Assembly (NCBI GenBank): GCA_004210455.1
Contig: SEFA01000031.1
Coordinates: 1-63,255, forward strand
DNA: 63,255 nucleotides
Source of the DNA: Rubrivivax sp.
Lineage (GTDB): Bacteria; Pseudomonadota; Gammaproteobacteria; Burkholderiales; Burkholderiaceae_C
Direction: 5' to 3'
Part shown: one piece after another, positions 37,078 to 45,482 of the stretch
How positions within the stretch are numbered: the stretch's first letter is position 1
Layout of the letters: every line of letters starts with the position of its first letter
Made by a program: the position numbers and the translations under genes
The notes under the pieces: model-generated
Seen by the model: the letters and a program-made list of their open reading frames with translations, nothing else
Told to the model about the DNA's origin: nothing
Database searches by the model: none

Positions 37078-37758
37078 ATGAAGATTCCTGTCTCCGCCTG
37101 GTTCCGCGAGAACCGCAGCTTCCTGCTGTTCCTCGTCGGCTTCCTGTTCTTCCGCACCGCGATCGCGGACTGGAACCCGGTCCCCAGCGGATCGATGCGG
37201 CCGACCATCCTCGAAGGCGACGTCGTCTTCGTCGAGCGCGTCGCCTACGACTGGAAGCTGCCGCTGACCGACATCTCGCTGCGCCGCGTCGGCGAGCCGC
37301 AGCGGGGCGACGTGGTCACCTTCGGCTCGCCGCGCGACGGCACGCGGCTGATCAAGCGCATCGTCGCGGTGCCCGGCGATACGGTCGAGCTGCGCGCCGA
37401 CCGGCTGATCCTCAACGGCCAGCCGGCGGCGTACGTGCCGGTGGAGGTGGTCGCCGAGGCGGTCGCGCCGGGCATCGCGGTCCGCGGCGTCCGCGAGGTC
37501 GAGCAGTGGGGCGGCCAGCGCCGCGTCGTGCAGTTCCTGCCGGACGTCCGCGCGCGTCGCGACTTCGGTCCGATCGTGGTGCCGGCCGACCAGTTCTTCA
37601 TGATGGGCGACAACCGCGACAACAGCGAGGACTCGCGCTTCATCGGACTCGTGCCGCGACGCTTGATCATCGGACAGGCGCATCGCGTGCTGGTCTCGGC
37701 CGACATCACCGCCCACTGGGCGCCGCGCTGGGGCCGGTTCGCGGCGCCGCTGCGTTGA
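37078..37758 (+). CDS. lepB: Signal peptidase I, short form
   Basis: 226-residue membrane peptidase cleaving signal peptides. One N-terminal membrane segment (about 14-30) followed by the catalytic region: Ser39 in VPSGSMRPT and Lys93 in RLIKRIVAVPGD form the Ser/Lys dyad, and the FMMGDNRDNSEDSR box is intact. It is shorter than the housekeeping betaproteobacterial LepB (usually about 320 residues with two membrane helices and normally beside lepA and rnc), so it is probably a second, specialised copy. Nothing nearby is an obvious substrate, although the divergent small exported protein is adjacent. Confidence 0.93.
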   Translation: MKIPVSAWFRENRSFLLFLVGFLFFRTAIADWNPVPSGSMRPTILEGDVVFVERVAYDWKLPLTDISLRRVGEPQRGDVVTFGSPRDGTRLIKRIVAVPGDTVELRADRLILNGQPAAYVPVEVVAEAVAPGIAVRGVREVEQWGGQRRVVQFLPDVRARRDFGPIVVPADQFFMMGDNRDNSEDSRFIGLVPRRLIIGQAHRVLVSADITAHWAPRWGRFAAPLR

Positions 37759-37918
37759 GCGCACGCTGCACGATTCCCATTGACCTCTCCCCCGCAAGGT
37801 CTCTCAGAGCCCGCAGAGAATGGTCCGTCGCTGACGTTCATCGCTCACGTTCATTCACGCGTTGCCGGCACCTCCGCGGTGCGTCCCGGCGCCTTCACAA
37901 CATTCCGACGGAACCCCC

Positions 37919-38629
37919 ATGACGGACTTGTCCAGCTTCCCCATCACGAAGAAGTGGCCCGCGCAGCACCCCGAGCGCCTGCAGCTGTACTCGCTGCCGA
38001 CGCCAAACGGCGTGAAGGTGTCGATCGCGCTGGAAGAACTGGGCCTGGCCTACGAGCCGCACCTGGTCAGCTTCCAGACCGACGACCAGCTCACGCCCGA
38101 GTTCCTGTCGCTGAACCCGAACAACAAGATCCCGGCGATCATCGATCCCGACGGCCCCGGCGGTCAGCCGCTGCCGCTGTTCGAGTCGGGCGCCATCCTG
38201 GTCTACCTCGCGGAGAAGACCGGGAAGCTGATCCCGCAAGACCCGGCACGCCGCTATGAGACGCTGCAGTGGGTGATGTTCCAGATGGGCGGCATCGGGC
38301 CGATGTTCGGCCAGGTCGGCTTCTTCCACAAGTTCGCCGGCAAGGACTACGAGGACAAGCGTCCGCGCGATCGCTACCTCAACGAATCCAGGCGCCTGCT
38401 GGGTGTGCTCGAACAGCGCCTGACCGGCCGCGGCTGGATCATGGGCGACGAGTACACGATCGCCGACATCGCCATCTGGCCCTGGGTCAACAACCTGGTG
38501 GGCTTCTACGGCGCGGGCGACCTGGTCGGTTTCAGCGAATTCAAGAACGTGCAGCGCGTGCTGGAAGCGTTCGTCGCGCGCGACGCGGTCAAGCGCGGGC
38601 TGAACATTCCGGCGCGTCCGACGGCGTGA
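37919..38629 (+). CDS. Glutathione S-transferase family protein, YghU-like
   Basis: 236-residue thioredoxin-fold glutathione transferase of the Nu/YghU-YfcG (Ure2p-like) group. N-terminal thioredoxin domain: LQLYSLPTPNGVKVSIALEE (the TPNG loop replaces a catalytic Cys/Tyr in this group), KIPAIIDPDG and LFESGAILVYLAEK for glutathione binding. C-terminal helical domain has WVMFQMGGIGPMFGQ and YTIADIAIWPW. These enzymes act as disulfide reductases with bound glutathione. Start ATG 37919; the open frame further upstream lacks family similarity. It stands alone, converging with the next gene. Confidence 0.9.
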   Translation: MTDLSSFPITKKWPAQHPERLQLYSLPTPNGVKVSIALEELGLAYEPHLVSFQTDDQLTPEFLSLNPNNKIPAIIDPDGPGGQPLPLFESGAILVYLAEKTGKLIPQDPARRYETLQWVMFQMGGIGPMFGQVGFFHKFAGKDYEDKRPRDRYLNESRRLLGVLEQRLTGRGWIMGDEYTIADIAIWPWVNNLVGFYGAGDLVGFSEFKNVQRVLEAFVARDAVKRGLNIPARPTA

Positions 38630-38657
38630 TCCCGCGCAGGTCCGCACCGTCGGGCGT

Positions 38658-39395
38658 TTACACCGTCCAGGATGTGCGGATCTGCGGGCGCCGCACGGCG
38701 GTGACGATCCAGTCGTTCTGAACCGCCGCGAGCGGCTTGAACGCCTCGATCGCGTAGGCCTCGCCGGTCGGCGTGACGACACCGAAGGTCGTCATGCAAT
38801 TGACGTTGCCGTCCACGTGCGCGCGCGCCACCGCGAAGCGTTGGATGAAGCCTGCGGCTTCGTCATTGGTGTAGGGCTTGAACCAGAGCAGTTGCTGGGC
38901 GTTCAGGCCTCGCAGCGTGGTCAGGAAGGCCTGTTTGCAGTCGCGCGCGGGATCCTGACTGGCCGCCGAATGCGCCACGCGGCGCTGGCCGCCGACCACG
39001 TAGCTCACCATCAGGCAACCGCTGAAATCCTTGCTGATGACGGCACGATCCGTGGCGATGTAGTTGCTGCGGCCGTCGACGTAGCCGACGAAGTCGCACA
39101 GGGCGGCCCCGATGAAGCGGTTCTGCGAGGAGTGCTCCTTGGCGATGTCGGAGTAGCTCGCCAGACGTGTCAAGCTGATGCCGGGGCGCAGCTTCCTGGC
39201 CACCTCGGCGGCCATGTCGGCGAGCGGGCCGGTCGGATGCGAGAGCACGTCGACGCGACCCAGTGCCGATTGAGCGGTCCAGAGGGTTTCGGCGGTGATG
39301 TCGTTGCCCACGGCCGTGGCGGCCGGCGGGACGATGTTCCCCGGGTCCGTGCCGTTGAAACGGAGGACGTGGCCCGGCTTGATCTTCTCGAACAT
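38658..39395 (-). CDS. Hypothetical protein, unrecognised
   Basis: 245-residue protein that I cannot assign. It starts MFEKIKPGHVLRFNGTDPG with a good GGAG Shine-Dalgarno 6 nt upstream, so 39395 is preferred over an ATG four codons earlier. No signal peptide, no membrane segments. The middle is rich in Ser/Asp/Gly strands (SSQNRFIGAALCDFVGYVDG, SGCLMVSYVVGGQRRVAHS) and ends in VTPTGEAYAIEAFKPLAAV. Five or so Cys are scattered. The beginning of the fold, with a NGTDPGN motif and paired VGND/VDVLSH segments, looks enzyme-like but matches nothing I know. It converges with the glutathione transferase gene. Confidence 0.75.
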   Translation of the reverse strand: MFEKIKPGHVLRFNGTDPGNIVPPAATAVGNDITAETLWTAQSALGRVDVLSHPTGPLADMAAEVARKLRPGISLTRLASYSDIAKEHSSQNRFIGAALCDFVGYVDGRSNYIATDRAVISKDFSGCLMVSYVVGGQRRVAHSAASQDPARDCKQAFLTTLRGLNAQQLLWFKPYTNDEAAGFIQRFAVARAHVDGNVNCMTTFGVVTPTGEAYAIEAFKPLAAVQNDWIVTAVRRPQIRTSWTV

Positions 39396-39441
39396 GGAAA
39401 GCTCCATCGCGCGCCGTCCGACCGAACATCCGGCGGGACCT

Positions 39442-39464
39442 CAGCATCGCACTCGGCGATGCTG
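39442..39464. other. 9-bp perfect hairpin upstream of the unrecognised gene
   Basis: CAGCATCGC (39442-39450) pairs with GCGATGCTG (39456-39464) around loop ACTCG, within the region between the unrecognised gene and slyX. No T-tract. It could mark the end of the slyX transcript or be an operator for the downstream gene. Confidence 0.5.
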
Positions 39465-39597
39465 CGCCGATTGCCGTTCGCTCGCACCTGACTTTCGTCC
39501 TTTCAGGGACATCGGCGGAGGGACACTCCCTCGAAAGGGGAACGTCCGCGGCGGGAGGGCGCCGGTCGACGCCGCCCGAGCTGCTGCGCAGCGCCGC

Positions 39598-39846
39598 TCA
39601 GTAGTGCGGCGGCAACTCGTCCCGCAGCCCGCCGGTGCCGTCGCCGCGTCCCTCGGGCACCTGGCGGCGCAACTGCAGGACCTCGCGCACCAGCGCGTCG
39701 ATCTGCTCCTGCTGCTTCGCGACCTGCGCGTTCAGATGATCGACGAGGTCCTCGGCGAAGCTCGCCTTGATCTCCAGCTCCGTGACGCGCGCCTCCAGCA
39801 CGCGGAGCTCCTCGGCTCCTTCGCCGTCGCCCGGGACCTCGCTCAT
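39598..39846 (-). CDS. slyX: SlyX family protein
   Basis: 82-residue protein with a coiled-coil core (LRVLEARVTELEIKASFAED then LVDHLNAQVAKQQEQIDALV) and the diagnostic C-terminal PPHY. The family is widespread but its function is unknown. ATG 39846 overlaps the stop of the DUF885 gene by 4 bp (ATGA), so they are translationally coupled. The N-terminus (MSEVPGDGEGAEE) is acidic and slightly longer than in E. coli SlyX. Confidence 0.92.
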   Translation of the reverse strand: MSEVPGDGEGAEELRVLEARVTELEIKASFAEDLVDHLNAQVAKQQEQIDALVREVLQLRRQVPEGRGDGTGGLRDELPPHY

Positions 39847-41726
39847 GGCGCCGCCTTCACCGACGCCTTGGCCGCCGCCTTCACCGACGGCTGCGACATC
39901 AGCTCGGAGATCACCGACACCGGCGCGTTCCCGTAGCTCAGGAACTGCTCGTTGAAGTCCTTCAGCTTGAAATCCTTGCCCAGCGCCTGCTTGCGCTGCT
40001 CGCGCAGCTCCATGATGTCGCTGTAGCCGCTGAAGTAGCTCGTCAGCTGCACCGAGGTCAGCTGCACCCGGCGCCACTTCTCGCGCGCCTCGCGCTCGGT
40101 CTGGAAGGCCTGGCGCTGCAGCAGGTCCAGCGCCTGCGCCTCGGTCATGCCGAGCACATGCACGTTGTAGTCCAGGATCGTGTTGGTGACGCTGCGAAGG
40201 TTCCACTTGCCCCACATCAGCCACATCTCCGGCGCGTTCCCGCCGTAGCCGGACTCCAGCATCATCCGCTCGCCGTAGACCGCCCAGCCCTCGACCATCG
40301 CGCCGTTGCCGAACAGCGTCTTCACCAGCGACGGCGACTTGTTCGCGTGCACCAGCTGCGTGTAATGACCGGGCACCGCCTCATGGATGTTGAGGATCTG
40401 CAGGATCCAGTGGTTGTACTCGCGCAGCGAGCTCTCCGCCTGTTCCGGGGTCAGGTCGTCCAGCGGCGTGACGTTGTAGTAGGTGCGATCCTGCGGCCGG
40501 TAGGGGCCGGGCGCCTCGATGCCGGCGCCGGCCACGCCGCGCTGGTAGACCGGCGTCTCGCGCACGATCAGCGGCTTGCTCGCGTCCTGCGTCAGCAGGT
40601 CGTGCTCGGTGATCCAGCGCTCCAGCTGCGGGATCTGCGCGCGGATCTCCTTCACGAAGTCCTCGCGCTTGACGTGCTGCTCGCTGAGCTTGCCGATCAC
40701 CGCGCCGATGCGGGCGAAACGGTCCTCCGGCTTGGGCGCGTCGCCCATCGTCCGCGTCCACAGCTGGTCGGAGATCTGCGCCATCTGCGCCAGCAGCGCC
40801 TCGCGCGCCTTCAACGCGCGCTGGTACATCTGCTCGGCGGAATGCACCGACTGGATGTCGTAGCCAAACTTCTGCTCGTACAGCGCCTTGCCCAGGCGGA
40901 AGCCGCGCGCCTTGCCGGTGGCCTTGCCCTCGGCCAGCAGTTGCGCGAGTTGCGCGCGGTAGCCCTCCACGGCGATCTTCGCGCCGGCGATGCGATCGGC
41001 GAGCTGCTTGCGCTCGGCCTCGGTCAGCGACGCGGCGTCCGGACCCTGCGCGGCCTTGGCCACTTCCTCCAGCACGCTGAGCACGCCCGGCGCCTGGTCG
41101 ATGGCGAGCTGCGTGTGCTCCAGCGTCGGCTGCTTCAGCAGCGACGCGCCGGCGCGGTAATAGGCCGGCACCAGCGCCAGTCGCGCCGAGATCGTCTTCA
41201 GCCGCACCGGCAGCGGCGCGTAGTCCGTGGCGAGGATGTAGTCGATCGGACCCGCGATGTTGAGGAAGGACGGATTCCACTCGTACTCGCGCAGTTCGGT
41301 CAGCTGGAAACGGTCGCTGCGCAGCTTGTTGAGCAGTTGACCGAGGTCGGTGCGCGAGGCCGGGCTGAGCGTCTTCACGTCGACCGCCTCGAAGCGCTTG
41401 AGCCAGTCGGTCGCGAAACTCAGCGAGCGGGCGCGCATCGCGCGGTCCGGCGCGGGGAGCTCCGCGGCGTATTCATAACGGCCGGCGCCGATCGCGGCAT
41501 CCGGATCCAGGCGCCAGAGCGCCTCGATGTAGTCGTTGGCCAGACGCTGGAAGCGGATGTCGGCGTCCAGGGTCTGGTCGGGGTCGAGCTTGATGACGGC
41601 GCGCGTCGGCTGGGGCATGTCGCTGGCGGGGGCGGCGAAGGCGGCGTCGGCGGCCAGCGCGCCGAGCGTCGTCAGCGTGGCCACGGCCAGCGCGGAAAGG
41701 GTGAGGCGGGTGGGGCGATTCGTCAT
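39843..41726 (-). CDS. DUF885 family exported protein
   Basis: 627-residue protein of the DUF885 family, peptidase-like zinc enzymes. An N-terminal signal (about 1-32, LSALAVATLTTLGALAADAA) suggests the periplasm. The conserved HEAVPGHYTQL motif (HExxxxH-like zinc site) is present at about residue 450, followed by the Glu-bearing MVEGWAVYGERMMLESG. Large central helical domains (NIAGPIDYILATDYAPLP, RLKTISARLALVPAYYRAG) are family-typical. Substrate unknown. The next gene, slyX, overlaps by 4 bp. Confidence 0.92.
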   Translation of the reverse strand: MTNRPTRLTLSALAVATLTTLGALAADAAFAAPASDMPQPTRAVIKLDPDQTLDADIRFQRLANDYIEALWRLDPDAAIGAGRYEYAAELPAPDRAMRARSLSFATDWLKRFEAVDVKTLSPASRTDLGQLLNKLRSDRFQLTELREYEWNPSFLNIAGPIDYILATDYAPLPVRLKTISARLALVPAYYRAGASLLKQPTLEHTQLAIDQAPGVLSVLEEVAKAAQGPDAASLTEAERKQLADRIAGAKIAVEGYRAQLAQLLAEGKATGKARGFRLGKALYEQKFGYDIQSVHSAEQMYQRALKAREALLAQMAQISDQLWTRTMGDAPKPEDRFARIGAVIGKLSEQHVKREDFVKEIRAQIPQLERWITEHDLLTQDASKPLIVRETPVYQRGVAGAGIEAPGPYRPQDRTYYNVTPLDDLTPEQAESSLREYNHWILQILNIHEAVPGHYTQLVHANKSPSLVKTLFGNGAMVEGWAVYGERMMLESGYGGNAPEMWLMWGKWNLRSVTNTILDYNVHVLGMTEAQALDLLQRQAFQTEREAREKWRRVQLTSVQLTSYFSGYSDIMELREQRKQALGKDFKLKDFNEQFLSYGNAPVSVISELMSQPSVKAAAKASVKAAP

Positions 41727-41868
41727 GGGGCGCGAGCATAGCTTTGCGCGACCGCCCGCGACAGCGTGCCAAAAGCAAAGGGCGCCGATCGATGCGATCG
41801 GCGCCCTTGTGTGTCGGTGTGTGCCGATCAAATGGCAACCATACTGGCCATTTGAGCGGAGGTTGACA

Positions 41869-43731
41869 TCAGGTCAGCAGCGCTCGACTGATGTGGAAGG
41901 TCAGCCAGGACGCGACATACGCGAGCACGAACAGATAGGCCAGCATGATCGCCGGGATCTTGTAGCCGCCGGTCTCGCGCTTGACCGCCGCGATCGTCGA
42001 CAGGCATTGCGGCGCGAACACGAACCACGCCAGCAGCGAGAACGCCGTCGGCAGGCCCCAGGTGGAGGCGATCAGCGGCGTCAGCGCCTGAGCGGCCTCG
42101 TCGCCGGTGGCCGACAGCGAGTACACCGTGCCCAGCGCGCTGACCGCGATCTCGCGCGCCGCCATGCCCGGCACCAGCGCCAGGCTGATCTGCCAGTTGA
42201 AGCCGATGGGCTCGAAGATCGTCGCCAGCCCGCGGCCCAGGTAGCCCGCGAAGCTGTACTCGATGGCCGGACCGGTCGCGCCTTCGGGCGCGCCGGGGAA
42301 GGTCGACAGCACCCACAGCAGCAGCGTCAGCGCCAGGATGATCCCGCCCACGCGCTTGATGAAGATCTCCGCGCGCTGCAGCAGTCCGATCGCGACGTTG
42401 CGCGCATGCGGCCAGTGGTAGCTGGGCAGCTCCATCATCAGCGGACGCACCGTGCGGCCGGCGTTGGTGAAGCGCTTCAGCACCCAGGCCACGGCCATCG
42501 CCGCGATGATGCCGGCGAAGTAGAGGACGAACAGCACCAGTCCTTGCAGCTCGATGCCGCCCCACATCTCGCGCTGCGGGATGAAGGCGCCGATCAGCAG
42601 CGCGTACACCGGCAGCCGCGCCGAGCAGGTCATCAGCGGCGCGATCAGGATGGTCACCAGCCGGTCGCGCGGACTCGCGATCGACCGCGTCGCCATGATC
42701 CCGGGGATCGCGCAGGCGAAGCTCGACAGCAGCGGGATGAAACTGCGGCCCGACAGGCCCACCGAGCCCATCAGCCGATCCAGCAGGAAGGCCGCGCGCG
42801 GCAGGTAGCCGGACTCTTCCAGCAGCAGGATGAAGAAGAAGAGGATCAGGATCTGCGGCAGGAACACCAGCACGCCGCCGACGCCCGCGATCAGCCCGTC
42901 CACGACCAGGCTGCGCAGATGGCCCTCGGGCAGCAGCGCGCCCGCCTGTTCGCCGAGCCAGCCGGTGCCGGCCTCGATCCAGCCCATCGGCGCCTCGGCC
43001 CAGGCGAACACCGCCTGGAACAGGAAGAACAGCAGCACCGCCAGCAGGATCGGTCCCAGCACCGGATGCAGCACGAAGCGGTCGACCTTGTCGCTGGGCA
43101 GCTCGCCCTGCAGCGAGTCGAGGCCCAGTTCCTTCAGGATGTGGTTGATGCGCGCGGTGTCCTCGCCTTCCGCGGTGACGGCCTCCGTGCGCCAGCGCTC
43201 GGGCTGGTCCAGCAATGCGCGCAGGTCGTCGATCCCTTCGCCGTCCGTGGCCACCGTGCGGATCACCGGCACGCCCAGCAGCGTGCTCAGCTTGTGCGTG
43301 TCCACGTTGATGCCGCGACGCTGCGCCAGGTCGGCCATGTTCAGCGCGACCACGCAGGGCAGGCCCTGGCGCTGCACCGACAGGAACAGCCGCAGGTTGC
43401 GGCGCAGATTGGTCGCGTCCAGCACGCAGACGATCAGGTCGGGGCGCTTCTCGCCCTGCGCGCGTCCGGCCAGCACGTCGACAGTGACGCGCTCGTCCGG
43501 CGAGCGCGGATACAGCGAATACGTGCCCGGCAGGTCCAGCACGCGCAGCAGCTTGCCCGCGGCGGTCTTGAGGCGGCCTTCCTTGCGCTCGACGGTCACG
43601 CCGGCGTAGTTGGCGACCTTCTGGCGGCTGCCGGTCAGGCGGTTGAACAGGGCGGTCTTGCCGCAGTTCGGATTGCCGACCAGCGCCAGCAGCGGCCCGG
43701 ACGGATGGATGTGGACGACGGACTCACGCAT
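41869..43731 (-). CDS. feoB: Ferrous iron transport GTPase FeoB
   Basis: 620-residue Fe(II) transporter. N-terminal G domain: G1 GNPNCGKTALFNRLTG, G2 NYAGVTVERKEG, G3 LDLPGTYSL and G4 LNMADL; a helical GDI-like linker; then Gate domains with PLMTCSARLPVYALL and the second Gate SALGTVYSLS, among about eight membrane segments. It is shorter than E. coli FeoB (773) and ends without the C-terminal soluble tail; no feoC follows. Start MRESVVHIH at 43731 overlaps feoA by 8 bp. The unit is expected to be Fur-controlled. Confidence 0.95.
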   Translation of the reverse strand: MRESVVHIHPSGPLLALVGNPNCGKTALFNRLTGSRQKVANYAGVTVERKEGRLKTAAGKLLRVLDLPGTYSLYPRSPDERVTVDVLAGRAQGEKRPDLIVCVLDATNLRRNLRLFLSVQRQGLPCVVALNMADLAQRRGINVDTHKLSTLLGVPVIRTVATDGEGIDDLRALLDQPERWRTEAVTAEGEDTARINHILKELGLDSLQGELPSDKVDRFVLHPVLGPILLAVLLFFLFQAVFAWAEAPMGWIEAGTGWLGEQAGALLPEGHLRSLVVDGLIAGVGGVLVFLPQILILFFFILLLEESGYLPRAAFLLDRLMGSVGLSGRSFIPLLSSFACAIPGIMATRSIASPRDRLVTILIAPLMTCSARLPVYALLIGAFIPQREMWGGIELQGLVLFVLYFAGIIAAMAVAWVLKRFTNAGRTVRPLMMELPSYHWPHARNVAIGLLQRAEIFIKRVGGIILALTLLLWVLSTFPGAPEGATGPAIEYSFAGYLGRGLATIFEPIGFNWQISLALVPGMAAREIAVSALGTVYSLSATGDEAAQALTPLIASTWGLPTAFSLLAWFVFAPQCLSTIAAVKRETGGYKIPAIMLAYLFVLAYVASWLTFHISRALLT

Positions 43732-44014
43732 GGGCGGCTCCCGACGGTCCGCCGGACGCGGCGCCTTCGAGCTCCACGCATTCCGCCTCGGCGCGGCGCA
43801 GCGCGAAGGTCGACTGGCCGATGCGCACCACCAGCGGATCGGCGCCTGGCAAGGCGCGGGCGAGCACGGCGACGTGTTCACCGGCGACGAACCCCAGTTC
43901 CTCCAGCATCTGTTTCCATTCCGGCGCATGGGCCGGGGCTTGCAACGCCTTGACGCGGTGCGCCTGGCCGATGACGGCCTGCGCGAGGGTGGGGGCTTGG
44001 AGAACGGCGCTCAT
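43724..44014 (-). CDS. feoA: Ferrous iron transport accessory protein FeoA
   Basis: 96-residue SH3-like FeoA protein. The fold is seen in MLEELGFVAGEHVAVLA, the RALPGADPLVVRIGQSTFAL strands and the RRAEAECVELE end, the C-terminal beta-barrel region of FeoA. It is about 15-20 residues longer than E. coli FeoA, with an N-terminal extension (AQAVIGQAHRVKALQ). First gene of feoAB, followed by feoB with 8-bp overlap. A Fur-box-like sequence lies about 50-70 bp upstream. Confidence 0.93.
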   Translation of the reverse strand: MSAVLQAPTLAQAVIGQAHRVKALQAPAHAPEWKQMLEELGFVAGEHVAVLARALPGADPLVVRIGQSTFALRRAEAECVELEGAASGGPSGAAHA

Positions 44015-44065
44015 GTCGTAGGGATCTCGGGGAGGAGCCTGCGGGCTTGCGAAGCGAAAGATTCT

Positions 44066-44084
44066 AAATGATAGTGATTCTCAA
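44066..44084. promoter_or_regulatory. Candidate Fur box upstream of feoA
   Basis: AAATGATAGTGATTCTCAA, an AT-rich 19-bp match to the Fur consensus GATAATGATAATCATTATC (reverse complement TTGAGAATCACTATCATTT fits well), 52-70 bp before the feoA start. Its AT content stands out from the GC-rich surroundings. Confidence 0.7.
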
Positions 44085-44362
44085 CTTCCTCCGCAGAACC
44101 GAGATGAGGGTTCGGTGAACCCGAGGGCGGACTGCAATTCGCCCAAGAAGGATCCTCGAAAGGGGGCGAAGTCAGCGAGTGGGTGTGGGGCCGGCGTGAT
44201 GCTGGGGGGTCGCGGACGCGATGCCCCCTGCGTCGCGGAGAGCCCGCGCTCGACGGAGCGGGGTAGGGGCGACCTGGGCACGGGACCTGCTAGCTCGGAG
44301 CTGCATCCCACCCGGCGCGCACCGCCTTCGAGCAGTGATCCACCTCCTGATTTCCCGGCCCC

Positions 44363-44375
44363 GCAAACGTTTAGC
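44363..44375. promoter_or_regulatory. LacI/PurR-type operator-like dyad
   Basis: GCAAACGTTTAGC contains the central AAACGTTT dyad of LacI/PurR-family operators (PurR consensus ACGCAAACGTTTGCGT) with one side imperfect. It lies about 78-90 bp upstream of the BMP gene and overlaps the likely promoter. The regulator gene is not in the window. Confidence 0.5.
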
Positions 44376-44452
44376 GTTTACCTTGACGTGGCTTACACTC
44401 GCGCCTTCTTAGAATGCCCGGCTGCTCCTCACCCTTCGCATCGAGACCGCAA

Positions 44453-45457
44453 ATGATGAAGTTCTCCCTGTCGCTCTCCAAGACTGTCCTCTCGATCGCC
44501 GCCGGCCTGTCGTTGGCTGTGGCGGGCGGCGCGGCGGCCGCGCAGACCACCCCGGCGGTGATCTTCGACATGGGCGGCAAGTTCGACAAGTCGTTCAACG
44601 AGGCCGCGTACCGTGGCGTCGAGCAGTGGAAGAAGGACACGGGCGGCAAGTATCTCGAGTTCGAGATCAGCAACGAGACCCAGCGCGTGCAGGCGATCCG
44701 CCGCATGGCGGAGCGCGGCGCCAGCCCCATCATCTCGGTGGGCTTCGCCCAGGCCTCGGCGCTGAACCAGGTGGCCAAGGACTTCCCCAAGACCAAGTTC
44801 GTCATCATCGACGAGAAGGTCAACCAGCCCAACGTGCAGTCGGTGCTGTTCAAGGAACAGGAAGGCAGCTTCCTCGTCGGCGCGCTGGCCGCGCTGACCA
44901 GCAAGACCGGCAAGGTCGGCTTCGTGGGCGGCATGGACATCCCGCTGATCCGCAAGTTCGAGTGCGGTTATGAGCAGGGCGTCAAGGCCGCCAATCCGAA
45001 GGCCGAGGTCTTCAAGAACATGACCGGCACGACCGCCTCGGCCTGGAACGATCCGACCCGCGGCGGCGAGCTGGCCAAGGCGCAGTTCGCCAAGGGCGTG
45101 GACGTGGTTTTCGCCGCGGCCGGCGGCACCGGTGTCGGCGTCTATCAAGCCGCGAAGGACGCCGGCAAGCTGGCCATCGGCGTCGACAGCAACCAGAACC
45201 ACCTCCAGCCCGGCACCATGCTGAGCTCCATGGTCAAGCGCGTGGACGTCGCCGTCTACAACGTGCTCAAGGAATGGAAGCCCGGCATCAGCGTGCTGGG
45301 TTTGAAGGAGGGCGGCGTCGAGTACGCCGTCGACGCGAACAACGCCAAGCTGATCGCCCCCGCGATCAAGAGCAAGCTGGACGCGTACAAGGCCGACATC
45401 ATCGCCGGCAAGATCAAGGTCGCGGACTACATGGCGGACAACGCCTGCAAGAACTGA
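44453..45457 (+). CDS. BMP-family nucleoside-binding protein
   Basis: 334-residue periplasmic binding protein of the Med/PnrA (BMP) family, which binds nucleosides in related transporters. Signal peptide about 1-30 (VLSIAAGLSLAVAGGAAAAQ). Family motifs: VIFDMGGKFDKSFNEAAYRG near the mature start (the DMGGxxDxSFN signature), NETQRVQAIRRMAERG, IPLIRKFECGYEQGVK and GVDVVFAAAGGTGVGVYQ. Start ATG 44453 or 44456 (adjacent Met codons). It opens the operon for nucleoside uptake: ATPase, two permeases, cdd, phosphorylase, deoC and deoA follow. Confidence 0.94.
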   Translation: MMKFSLSLSKTVLSIAAGLSLAVAGGAAAAQTTPAVIFDMGGKFDKSFNEAAYRGVEQWKKDTGGKYLEFEISNETQRVQAIRRMAERGASPIISVGFAQASALNQVAKDFPKTKFVIIDEKVNQPNVQSVLFKEQEGSFLVGALAALTSKTGKVGFVGGMDIPLIRKFECGYEQGVKAANPKAEVFKNMTGTTASAWNDPTRGGELAKAQFAKGVDVVFAAAGGTGVGVYQAAKDAGKLAIGVDSNQNHLQPGTMLSSMVKRVDVAVYNVLKEWKPGISVLGLKEGGVEYAVDANNAKLIAPAIKSKLDAYKADIIAGKIKVADYMADNACKN

Positions 45458-45482
45458 CCCCTCGCGAGCGAGTCTTCCTGAC

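Larger units (their letters stand above)
44015..44452. other. 438-bp divergent region between feoA and the nucleoside operon
   Basis: No gene is supported here. It contains the Fur-box candidate (44066-44084) near feoA, a LacI-type operator-like dyad (44363-44375) and AT-rich TTTACC/TACACT sequences near the BMP gene that should hold its promoter. Between about 44100 and 44340 I see only GC-rich, non-coding-looking sequence with one Gly/Arg-rich open frame that I discard. Confidence 0.6.

Noticed and set aside
44115-44456. Gly/Arg-rich open frame between feoA and the BMP gene
   Set aside because: Low-complexity, no family, and it overlaps the promoter and operator region of the nucleoside operon.
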